Below are positions 5,444 to 11,492 of a DNA stretch of 11,492 nt, piece after piece. The position numbers and the translations under genes were made by a program. The DNA is from Syntrophaceae bacterium (GTDB lineage Bacteria; Desulfobacterota; Syntrophorhabdia; Syntrophorhabdales; WCHB1-27): the NCBI GenBank assembly GCA_003165115.1, contig PLSJ01000197.1, positions 19,121-30,612 of the forward strand, written 5' to 3'. Every line of letters begins with the position of its first letter. Within the stretch, counting starts at the first letter, position 1. The notes beneath the pieces are model-generated. The model was not told where the DNA came from, ran no database searches, and saw only the letters and a program-made list of their open reading frames with translations.

Positions 5444-5557
5444 TTATTTCAATATGTTATTATGCACGAGGGGTCGAAAAACGTTGCCCCAACGTTGCCC
5501 CAACACCGTCTTGTCACCCAATAATATTTGTACGTCCATATATACAGTAGAGTGGGG
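5444..5557 (-). pseudogene. Probable C-terminal remnant of a tyrosine integrase
   Basis: A frame of 37 codons, closed upstream by TGA at 5558-5560, ends with LLGDKTVLGQRWGNVF and then PLVHNNILK before TAA. This resembles the poorly conserved tails of phage-type integrases. The frame stops 9 bases before the tRNA 3' fragment on the same strand, which is the lambda-type int-attP order. No catalytic residue (R, H or Y of the active site) lies in the piece, so the assignment rests on tail resemblance and position. The repeated AACGTTGCCCC on the plus strand (5478-5502) lies within it. Confidence 0.4.
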
Positions 5558-5574
5558 TCAACACGTTTTCGCGC

Positions 5575-5781
5575 CTATGCAACAATTTTCTCCATCTGCA
5601 GGTACGATACTTCTGAAATATTGGCTTTCTCCTTTGCGTGTTCGATAGTCATGCTGACGAGATTGCCATTGTCGTCCAGGTCAATATAGAGGTTTTCCGA
5701 TATCTCTTTTGTCTCAAGAACAGATTCCGCTGAAAATTCAATCAGTGCCGTGTCGGTATCCGGAAAATAGCGAATTTTCAT
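5575..5781 (-). CDS. DUF2283 family protein (68 aa)
   Basis: A short protein starting MKIRYFPDTDTALIEF and continuing with ENLYIDLDDNGNLVSMTIEHA matches the DUF2283 family, beta-rich proteins found beside mobile elements and usually paired with a DUF4258-type neighbour in a toxin-antitoxin-like unit; the biochemical role is not established. AGGAGG lies 6 bases before the ATG. Its start overlaps the stop of the upstream broken gene (ATGA), the expected pair arrangement. Length is normal. No membrane segment or signal peptide. Confidence 0.85.
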   Translation of the reverse strand: MKIRYFPDTDTALIEFSAESVLETKEISENLYIDLDDNGNLVSMTIEHAKEKANISEVSYLQMEKIVA

Positions 5782-5971
5782 GATTGTTCCTCCTTGAAGC
5801 CCCTATTCCTTATTCGTCCGTCAGACTTGCTTTCTGTTTTAGCCGGGCGATCAATGGTTACGAGTATCCGCTCTTCCTTTATCGTCGCTCTGTCGGGGCG
5901 TTGCCTTTGCCGCACGAACCAGAAGTACTGGGCATATTTCGTTATCCAATCTTACCACGTTCGGCTTTCAT
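5778..5971 (-). pseudogene. Broken partner gene of DUF2283 (DUF4258-like)
   Basis: From an ATG at 5971 the frame reads MKAERGKIG and stops. Shifted by one base it continues as WITKYAQYFWFVRQ, RPDRATIKEERI and then SDGRIRN, typical of the small proteins I associate with DUF2283. The usual middle to C-terminal strand region between GRIR and the end (in relatives about 20-25 residues, with an LRV strand and a FFDR-like motif) is missing, and only RGFKEEQS remains before the TGA that overlaps the DUF2283 ATG. So there is a frameshift near codon 8 and an internal deletion. The family name is from memory of the pattern; the homology to the DUF2283 neighbour type is likely. Confidence 0.6.
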
Positions 5972-6017
5972 TGTAACTTCGTATTCTCCGGAATTCTTCA
6001 GGAAAAGCAATCCGGCC

Positions 6018-6059
6018 CCGGGCATTTATGGGCCCGGCCCCCGGAACCGTGCGTACGGT
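6018..6059. repeat. Two GC-rich hairpins in tandem
   Basis: CCGGGC (6018-6023) pairs with GCCCGG (6032-6037) and ACCGT (6046-6050) pairs with ACGGT (6055-6059). They lie in a 190-base non-coding interval between the divergent DUF2283 and DUF433 units. No T-tract. The pattern vaguely recalls group II intron or repeat debris, but the domain V shape is not complete. Confidence 0.35.
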
Positions 6060-6119
6060 CGCCGGCGTCGCATTGGTGCGTCTTGCGGCAAGAGCAAGTT
6101 GGTGTTAGTAGTATTTCCT

Positions 6120-6134
6120 ATGCGCACAGCGCAT
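6120..6134. promoter_or_regulatory. Palindrome upstream of the DUF433 antitoxin, operator-like
   Basis: ATGCGC-ACA-GCGCAT is a perfect 6+6 dyad ending 28 bases before the antitoxin ATG. DUF433 proteins contain a DNA-binding helix-turn-helix-like domain and such modules are commonly autoregulated, so this may be the self-operator. A similar dyad precedes the second module at 10360. Confidence 0.4.
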
Positions 6135-6162
6135 GAAGAATGCGCCAACGAGGAGGTCTGTG

Positions 6163-6393
6163 ATGAAATTTACACGCATCACGACAAATCCTGATCAGAT
6201 GGGAGGCATGCCGTGCATCCGGGGTCTCCGCATTCCGGTAGCCACTGTTGTCGGCATGATGGCTGACGGAATGACTAGCGCAGAGATCCTCGAAGCCTAT
6301 CCCGACCTCGAAAACGAGGATATAGCCGAGGCCTTGCGGTTTGCGGCGGAAGCCGTCTCCGAAAGGGAGATACCCCTGGTAATGGCGTCGTGA
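6163..6393 (+). CDS. DUF433 family antitoxin (76 aa)
   Basis: The chain follows the DUF433 pattern: an N-terminal strand with [21 protein letters not shown], then a helical part [23 protein letters not shown] and a hydrophobic C-terminal helix. DUF433 proteins form VapB/VapC-like toxin-antitoxin modules with PIN-like DUF5615 proteins; the antitoxin binds the toxin and the operator. The ATG at 6163 is chosen because AGGAGG sits 7 bases before it; the ATG at 6133 lacks one. The stop overlaps the GTG of the toxin gene, so the two are translationally coupled. Confidence 0.88.
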   Translation: MKFTRITTNPDQMGGMPCIRGLRIPVATVVGMMADGMTSAEILEAYPDLENEDIAEALRFAAEAVSEREIPLVMAS

Positions 6394-6753
6394 AGTTCCT
6401 TGTCGATAACGCCCTCTCGCCTCTCGTTGGTCGAGGGTTGCGGGAATCCGGTCACGATGCTGTGCATGTCAGGGAATACGGACTCCAGGATGCCGATGAC
6501 CTGACAATTCTCGACCGGGCAGCGAAGGAAGACCGTATTCTGCTATCGGCAGACACGGACTTCGGCACTATCCTGACCGCCCGCGGCGACAGTAAACCTT
6601 CCGTTGTGCTCTTTCGGCGAAAATCAGGACGCCACCCCAACGTTCAAGTTTCTATCCTCGTTCAATTCCCTTCACGACTTGCTTGAACGCGGGAGCATCG
6701 TGGTTATCGAAGACAACCGAATCCGCATAAGGAGCCTGCCCATATCAGGATAG
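6390..6753 (+). pseudogene. DUF5615 PIN-like toxin gene, frameshifted near its 3' end
   Basis: The GTG at 6390 overlaps the antitoxin stop. The frame gives a DUF5615 PIN-like nuclease fold: [14 protein letters not shown] with acidic D6, then [12 protein letters not shown] with D55 and D57. It reads normally to [11 protein letters not shown] near 6650, then stops at 6686 after residues that do not fit the family. In the +1 frame from about 6655 the expected ending continues as [20 protein letters not shown] and RIRSLPI, stopping at 6753. A one-base insertion near 6650-6660 explains this. The catalytic acidic residues are upstream of the lesion, but the last strand pair is lost, so activity is doubtful. 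Confidence 0.8.
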
Positions 6754-7083
6754 CGGCTGGCAGCCACCAGAATGCCCTCATGAATGGCCGCCCTCACCCT
6801 CGCATAGACGAGAGGGGATCTCTCTGCCCCGTAGCGGGCGTTTGTCCATCGTGGCTTGGCGGTGAAAGCATCACATAATTGTAATCATTGCTGATACACG
6901 CTTGCACCTACCCAATGCATGAGCTGAGATTCCGGGAAATGAGCATTACCCATTAAAAGCGAGAGAAGAAGAGAGGTGACGATGACTGCTCCATCGCATA
7001 AGATGGCGAACCCTGTTCCGCGCTATGCTTTCCGACACGAAACTTCAGGGGCTATCCCTGGGCTTTCGTATCCGCACCCGCCG
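6754..7083. other. 330-base interval with no supported gene
   Basis: It lies between the broken toxin and the 3' end of the convergent nuclease-transposase gene. It contains a small CCCG-TAG-CGGG dyad near 6840 and an AT-rich patch near 6880. A 38-codon plus-strand frame (6982-7098) with AGAGGTGACG before its ATG resembles nothing I know. If the transposase gene has its own terminal inverted repeat, one end should be here, but I could not match one with the other side. Confidence 0.5.
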
Positions 7084-9909
7084 TTAGGTCTCGGCTAATT
7101 CATTTCTTGAAAAAGGAGAAGGCGGCTGCATTAGGTGCAGAGAGTTCCATTTGGTATTCTCTGCTTTTTTGCCTCGCCAGGTTTGGCTGTGTACGTACGC
7201 GTCGATGCCCTCCTCCCCAGAGCGTAAAAAGTCTAGAAAACTGACCCCCTTAAACCTGCACGTTTCACACACGCTCAGAAGTACGAGGTAGTCGCCGATC
7301 GCTCTCTCTGTGGTCAGACCTCCCAGATTCCTGCGGAGTAGGGCCATCGCTTTGATCGCGTGCTCGGCGTTGTTGTTGTTCCAGGGAACCCCGTCATAGT
7401 CCAAAAAGGTGAAAAGCGTTGAGCGATTTTTTTCAAAACGAGCTTTGCACCTCACCGCAGTTTCTGTATGGTACGTTCGACGGGACAGGTTCTTGAAGAA
7501 TCTCTCAACACACTTCTTGTGTTTCTTAAGAAAACGCGCTTTTAGTCCGAATCGGCTCACAGTTTGCACCATAGGCTTGAGTAAGTCGGCAAAATCGGCC
7601 ACGAGTCCCTTCATCTCTTCGTTGAACGGTTCTTTCATTAACTCATCGTTCAGATCACGAATAAGGTGTAACAGACACTTTTGCTGAGGACAGGGGATAG
7701 ATTCATATGCCGTGTAAAAGTCAGTGACCAGCACTCCCTTGAAATCCTTTAAGAGTTTCTGAGCCAGATCGCCTTCTCTCGAGGGCGCATATATGTAAAC
7801 CACATCCTCGAGACTGGCGAAGACCCAGACATACCCGGTTTTGCCTTCCAAGTTCAGTGTCGTTTCGTCGGCGTGAATCAGCTTCCCGTTGGTCACTTTA
7901 TCAAGAAGACGTTCATAGGTGGGCTTGTACAGTGCGGCGGTCTTTTCTATAGATCTGTTTGTGATGCTATTGGAGAAATCGAAGCCGAATATCTCCTTGA
8001 GTAAAACTGTAATTCTTTTCTGGGGTATTCTCAAATCTATGTTGAGATAGGCGCATAGGAGGAGTAGGTTTCGTCCATACTTCTCCCTCTCCCAAGGGCG
8101 GTCGCAGTTGGTAAACACTGCCCGGCACGCCGGGCATTGATACCGATAAGCAATATACGTTGTGATCCATCTTTTGATGCCCGATCGACCGAAGTTGATG
8201 TCTATTACCTCCTTGCTATACCTACAATGCTGGTATGGCTTCGGCCGCCCGCAGCGGATGCAGACATCGGGTCGCGACAGCTGGATCACCTTATTCACCC
8301 TATGTTTCGATCCAGAATGTCGAGCCGTGGCTCTTTTTACTTTCTTGAGGTGCTGGTTAAATCTGAGGATTATCTTCTCCTGCTGGTAGTCCCAGTATGC
8401 CGCTTTGCCGATTTCATCGAGCGCCGGCATAGCATACTGGGTCTTGCGCCACTTATGCCAGCTTCTACGGGGGAGGGTGTCTGCTTGCACAACGTGCTCC
8501 TGATTGCGTGTGGGTTTGTTACCCGGCGCCAAGATCGCCCTGACGAATTCCGTGGTACCTCGAAGTGCCTCACAATCCTCGGCGTTATAGGTGATCAATC
8601 TTTCTTTCAGTGACGGTTCCCGGGCCTTCTCCCACTCGCTCCGCCAAAGTATGGTCTTCAACCCGGAGGGATTTTCCTCTGACCACCCGAACCCCAGGTA
8701 TCGGCCGATATCCTTCAGCCCATTTGAGTAGGTGGGAAAGTAAACCTTGGCAAAAATAAGGGAGAGAATATTGATCGCATTATCCATCGCCTTCCCGGCA
8801 GCAGACTCTTCATCGGGACCACCATAGCGATGACGCATGGTTTTCAGAAAATCGGTTTCGAAACTGCCATAGTGGATTATGACCGGGTCATGGAGCTTAG
8901 AGATAATGTTGATAAAATCACGCCAGATTCTTTCCTCGTCCCCCTGGGCGTCTGCCCACAAGCTATGTTGAACCAGCTCATGGTCGATCCTGATAAGAAT
9001 ACCGATCAGGTAGTAGAATCCCAGATCGGTATTTGCTTCTACGTCGACATAGACCGGCGTTCCTTCAATTCTCAGCTCGTCGCTGCCGACAACGTGAACC
9101 TTCTGCTCACGAATGGCAAGGGCTTTGAGGCTGTTGTGGTACTTCTCGCGTCTGTCCCGGTGTTGCTTCGATCTTCGCCTGGGTCTGAAGGCATAAGAAA
9201 GATGGGTGACGGTAAAGATGCCCCGGCTGTTAAGGGTCTTTCGCTCTTTTTCTGTCATACCGGCCAGGAGGCTTAGGTCGTCTTTCTCTACAGCCTCTTG
9301 ATTGCAACGTGTTCGATACTCGCATTCGCCGCAATGACGGTTCAGGAAAAAGTCCGGACGCGTTCCGCTGGAGAGGAAACCATCCATCTTGCCGACCGTC
9401 CTGCGCACCTCTTTCATCAATTCTGTCGTCTTGACCCGAACCGGGGTATGGTGGTCTCCGTGGATGATCTCACCCTGAGCAATGGGAAAGCCCAGATGAC
9501 CGGCTAAAAGAAGCGCATCAAACGCCAACAAGAGTTTGTCATTCCTGGTCAGCCTATTCGCGAAGAAGAATCGAAACGGGATGTAATGGGCCGAGGGGTT
9601 CTTTCCACCAGAGAGGGTTTTTTTCACAGCATGAATATCCGACTCCATGTTCTTTTGACGAAGCGTAACGTCCAGGGCAAGATGCCATTTTGCCGACCTC
9701 ATGCTTTTGATCCCGCGCGGACGGATAAGGCATTCGCCGGTGTGCGCTTCGTCGACGAGGCGTTTTTCCTGCACGTGGCGATAAGCATCGTTCTCAGTCC
9801 TAACCCACCGGTCGTAGCTGCTCTCCGACCCCGTTTCACCGACTGACGACAGAAAGCATTTCATAGGACATTTGAGGTAAGCCTCAACAAGCGACGGCGT
9901 GATTCTCAT
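7084..9909 (-). CDS. Fusion protein: TM0106-like RecB/Cas4-type nuclease + RNase H-like DEDD exonuclease + IS66-like DDE transposase (941 aa)
   Basis: One uninterrupted frame with three parts. Residues 1-210: a Cas4/RecB-like nuclease of the TM0106 type, starting MRITPSLVEAYLKCP (C14), with acidic D131 and E147 in LAFDALLL and AQGEIIHGD, and a closing cysteine set CGECEYRTRC (C193, C196, C202) that with C14 makes a Cas4-style Fe-S site. Residues 280-460: an RNase H-like 3'-5' exonuclease of the YprB type with VYVDVEANT (D289, E291), VIIHYGSFETDF and YNAEDCEAL (D445). Residues 480-905: an IS66-like transposase with a zinc-ribbon (CIRC 550-553, CPAC 592-595) and the catalytic triad D681 (LIHADET), D730 (VLVTDFYTAY), E849 (PWNNNNAEH). 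All catalytic residues are present. GAGG lies 9 bases before the ATG. No IS66 accessory genes (TnpA/TnpB) or terminal repeats were found. Role inferred: a transposase whose own nuclease domains process DNA ends or targets. Confidence 0.9.
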   Translation of the reverse strand: MRITPSLVEAYLKCPMKCFLSSVGETGSESSYDRWVRTENDAYRHVQEKRLVDEAHTGECLIRPRGIKSMRSAKWHLALDVTLRQKNMESDIHAVKKTLSGGKNPSAHYIPFRFFFANRLTRNDKLLLAFDALLLAGHLGFPIAQGEIIHGDHHTPVRVKTTELMKEVRRTVGKMDGFLSSGTRPDFFLNRHCGECEYRTRCNQEAVEKDDLSLLAGMTEKERKTLNSRGIFTVTHLSYAFRPRRRSKQHRDRREKYHNSLKALAIREQKVHVVGSDELRIEGTPVYVDVEANTDLGFYYLIGILIRIDHELVQHSLWADAQGDEERIWRDFINIISKLHDPVIIHYGSFETDFLKTMRHRYGGPDEESAAGKAMDNAINILSLIFAKVYFPTYSNGLKDIGRYLGFGWSEENPSGLKTILWRSEWEKAREPSLKERLITYNAEDCEALRGTTEFVRAILAPGNKPTRNQEHVVQADTLPRRSWHKWRKTQYAMPALDEIGKAAYWDYQQEKIILRFNQHLKKVKRATARHSGSKHRVNKVIQLSRPDVCIRCGRPKPYQHCRYSKEVIDINFGRSGIKRWITTYIAYRYQCPACRAVFTNCDRPWEREKYGRNLLLLCAYLNIDLRIPQKRITVLLKEIFGFDFSNSITNRSIEKTAALYKPTYERLLDKVTNGKLIHADETTLNLEGKTGYVWVFASLEDVVYIYAPSREGDLAQKLLKDFKGVLVTDFYTAYESIPCPQQKCLLHLIRDLNDELMKEPFNEEMKGLVADFADLLKPMVQTVSRFGLKARFLKKHKKCVERFFKNLSRRTYHTETAVRCKARFEKNRSTLFTFLDYDGVPWNNNNAEHAIKAMALLRRNLGGLTTERAIGDYLVLLSVCETCRFKGVSFLDFLRSGEEGIDAYVHSQTWRGKKAENTKWNSLHLMQPPSPFSRNELAET

Positions 9910-9967
9910 ACTCTAGATCCTCGGTTTTACGTATGCGAGGCTCCGTTCATTGCCGGTCTTATGGTAT

Positions 9968-9984
9968 GTCGCGGGCTCCGCGAC
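9968..9984. repeat. Perfect inverted repeat upstream of the nuclease-transposase gene
   Basis: GTCGCGG-GCT-CCGCGAC is a 7-bp stem with a 3-base loop, 59 bases before the ATG of the fusion gene on the minus strand. It could be a control site or a subterminal hairpin of the element; no copy is visible at the other end. Confidence 0.45.
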
Positions 9985-10359
9985 GATGTTTCAGAATGAA
10001 TTTGGTTCTATGTATCGTAACGTAGTTCTCTTGCCGTGGCATTGTCACTGTTGTCTTGGCGCTACCCTCAAAAAGGGTGTCTTACGATCCAGATCACCAT
10101 CTCTACATCTCTGCTGTTGCATAAGCTGGGATCAGGGACAATATGACTGTTTCGGGAAGTTCGCCTCTCTCCGCAACTTCCCACCAATCCTCCAGATTTC
10201 ACTCCGGGGCCACGGAATCCCGGCATTCACCATTTGCCGTGGCAGCCTTGTGGGAAGCGTTCGTGCCACGACCGATGCCCCCACACCTGCGACACATTGC
10301 TGATGCTCCTATGCAAACCAGGCAATGAGTGGTATCTTATAGCATAGGCGCAGATTGAG

Positions 10360-10372
10360 GCGCCATCGGCGC
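10360..10372. promoter_or_regulatory. Operator-like dyad upstream of the second DUF433 gene
   Basis: GCGCC-ATC-GGCGC is a perfect 5+5 dyad with a 3-base centre, 41 bases before the antitoxin ATG, with a further GGCG copy just after it. Its position and 3-base centre resemble the dyad before the first module (6120-6134), suggesting autoregulation by the DUF433 protein. Confidence 0.35.
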
Positions 10373-10413
10373 AAGGCGAAAAGTTCCCTGAGACTGCCAT
10401 GAAGGTGAGGGCT

Positions 10414-10638
10414 ATGGAAATTTCAGACAGAATAACCATAAACGAGAAGGTGAGGTTTGGGAAGCCCGTCATCAAGGGTACCCGCGTTCCTGTCGATCTG
10501 ATAATCGGCAAGCTTGCCGGGGGCATGACCTACGAAGAGGTGATGGCGGAGTATGACCTGAACCGACAGGACATTCTGGCCGCCCTGGACTACGCCGCCA
10601 AACATCTGTCCGGCGAGGAAATAAGGGCCGTGGGATGA
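10414..10638 (+). CDS. DUF433 family antitoxin, second module (74 aa)
   Basis: DUF433 pattern with MEISDRITINEKVRFGKPVI, then KGTRVPVDLIIGKLAGGM and a helical end TYEEVMAEYDLNRQDILAAL. It is related to the antitoxin at 6163 at the motif level (G-x-P-x-I-x-G-x-R-x-P-V) but diverged, so it is not a recent duplicate. The ATG at 10414 is preferred over 10399 because GGTGAGG sits 3 bases before it. The toxin start follows 4 bases after its stop, so the two genes form one operon. Confidence 0.87.
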   Translation: MEISDRITINEKVRFGKPVIKGTRVPVDLIIGKLAGGMTYEEVMAEYDLNRQDILAALDYAAKHLSGEEIRAVG

Positions 10639-10642
10639 CGGA

Positions 10643-11020
10643 ATGAAGTTCCTGATCGATGAGGATATGCCGAGATCCACGGCGGCGGTCCTTAGAGCCG
10701 CTGGTCATGAAGCCAGAGACGTTCGAGATTGTGGGCTGCGAGGCGCAAGCGACAAGGAAGTATTTGACTCGGCCCAGCAGTCTGGCGCTGTCGTGCTCAC
10801 CGGCGATCTCGGTTTCGGCAACCTTCATAAATACCCACTAGGCACGCATAACGGGCTGTTCATAGCCCACTTCCCGAACGAGATCTCAACAGAGGAACTG
10901 AACAGGCACGTGGCCGAAGCGATCAAAGTGCTGACCGAGGCAGACTATGGAGGAAACCTCATAATTCTTGAACCTGGAAAAATCAGAATCAGGAGACATA
11001 TAAGGACGAGGGAAACATAG
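10643..11020 (+). CDS. DUF5615 PIN-like toxin, second module, intact (125 aa)
   Basis: Full-length DUF5615 (PIN-like) protein. The N-terminal strand MKFLIDEDMPRS holds D6 and acidic neighbours E7 and D8, followed by GHEARDVRDCGLRGASDKEV, the strand VVLTGDLGFGNL with D55, and a C-terminal strand pair ending GKIRIRRHI. Proteins of this fold are predicted metal-dependent RNases acting as toxins, held in check by the DUF433 partner encoded just upstream. The D-x-D of the first toxin (D55, D57) reads D-L-G here, so one acidic position differs. It is the intact counterpart of the frameshifted toxin at 6390. Confidence 0.87.
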   Translation: MKFLIDEDMPRSTAAVLRAAGHEARDVRDCGLRGASDKEVFDSAQQSGAVVLTGDLGFGNLHKYPLGTHNGLFIAHFPNEISTEELNRHVAEAIKVLTEADYGGNLIILEPGKIRIRRHIRTRET

Positions 11021-11492
11021 TTGCCACAACTGCATAATTAGAGAGTTGCGGCAGCAAACGACTTTCCCCTCGCCGCTTTTCCGGACGCCTCGCGCATCCG
11101 CTCCTCAAGGATTGCCAATTCTAACACTATCTGTCGGCTCGGTCGAGCAAAATATAGGCTCACAGGAAGACACACAGCCGCCGGCATTGCACGGCCATTA
11201 TGCGGATTACGACAAAAGGGTTCATACAGTGACAGACCGGCAAGGGAAGTCTGCCAATTGGCCGGATTCGGAGACGAGTTCGTGGACGCCCGATGAAGTT
11301 TACTGTAGGGCGCTGCCCGGGACGAAGGACTCAATATGAGATGCGGACCGCAACCACTCAAGCCCGGCCGAACACTGCCTGGGATGCCCATCCTTCAGTG
11401 ACGTCAGTCTTGTTTTATCAGGTTCGATAGACCCCCCTCAAGACCGCCTGTCCAACTGGCGAGCGCTCATTCTTTGTTTCCTTTCTGTTTAT
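11021..11492. other. Right end of window, no gene supported
   Basis: A minus-strand frame (11038-11391) ends in a credible helix-forming stretch (RQIVLELAILEERMREASGK) that might be the C-terminus of a decayed gene, but its first 70 residues are low-quality (Pro/Ser-rich) and no ribosome-binding site or family resemblance is seen. Nothing else is recognisable, and no second tRNA fragment is present. Confidence 0.45.

Larger units (their letters stand above)
9910..10413. other. 500-base interval upstream of the fusion gene and of the second toxin-antitoxin module
   Basis: No gene supported. It should hold the promoters of both divergent units. Visible structures are the perfect dyad at 9968-9984, a small ACCCT/AGGGT hairpin near 10063-10077, and the GC dyad at 10360-10372. 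A 32-codon minus-strand frame (10199-10297) beginning MCRRCGG with AGGAG upstream looks like a zinc-ribbon scrap but is too short to call. Confidence 0.5.

Noticed and set aside
6018..6059. Possible group II intron domain V/VI remnant
   Set aside because: The hairpins are GC-rich and suggestive, but the 34-base domain V shape with its AGC triad is not present and no reverse transcriptase is nearby.
5784..6194. 136-codon plus-strand frame between DUF2283 and DUF433
   Set aside because: It is antisense to the broken DUF2283 partner and runs through hairpins and the antitoxin start in the wrong frame.
6982..7098. 38-codon plus-strand ORF with AGAGGTGACG before the ATG
   Set aside because: It has no resemblance to a known protein and overlaps the transposase 3' end; a ribosome-binding-like sequence alone is not enough.
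10199..10297. 32-codon minus-strand ORF starting MCRRCGG
   Set aside because: One CxxC is not a zinc ribbon; it is too short and unsupported by context.
11038..11391. 117-codon minus-strand frame at the right end
   Set aside because: Only the last 35 residues look protein-like; the rest is Pro/Ser-rich and there is no start signal.

Overview
The window looks like a stretch of a moderately GC-rich bacterial chromosome. An Old Yellow Enzyme-type flavin reductase and an AMP-forming acyl-CoA ligase suggest an anaerobic acyl-CoA or aromatic-acid degrader, perhaps a syntrophic deltaproteobacterium. That taxonomic guess is inference only; no taxonomic marker gene is present.

Layout. (1) 1-3029 is metabolic: the 3' part of a flavin/NAD(P)H reductase with a clear terminator, a regulatory intergenic stretch (a minus-strand promoter with an overlapping palindrome, and a 57-residue small protein), a 29-codon decayed copy of an acyl-CoA ligase 5' end, and the intact ligase. 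(2) 3262-5106 (minus strand) is a tightly packed set of very small, mostly membrane proteins joined by ATGA overlaps. A pVIII-like coat protein and the broken end of an HUH rolling-circle replication protein identify it as a relic of a filamentous (inovirus-like) phage. Replication and adsorption-like genes are frameshifted and no Zot/pI assembly ATPase is present. (3) 5110-5560 holds hairpins, an 11-bp-spaced repeat, the 3' end of a tRNA (probably tRNA-Leu) and a likely integrase C-terminal scrap ending 9 bases before it. This looks like the scar of a tRNA-integrated island. (4) 5575-6753 carries toxin-antitoxin-like small genes: DUF2283 with a broken partner, and a DUF433/DUF5615 pair whose toxin is frameshifted. 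(5) 7084-9909 (minus) is one uninterrupted 941-codon gene fusing a Cas4/RecB-like Fe-S nuclease (TM0106-like), an RNase H-like DEDD exonuclease and a complete IS66-like DDE transposase. (6) 10414-11020 is a second, intact DUF433/DUF5615 pair. The last 470 bases hold nothing I can support.

How it fits together: the right two thirds is an accessory region of stacked mobile-element debris beside a tRNA attachment scar. The two DUF433/DUF5615 modules lie on either side of the nuclease-transposase gene, both on the plus strand. Four single-event frameshifts fall in mobile or toxin genes within about 2.9 kb, whereas the long ligase and the 2.8 kb fusion gene are intact. This favours real decay over random sequencing error. 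The most interesting object is the nuclease-exonuclease-transposase fusion.
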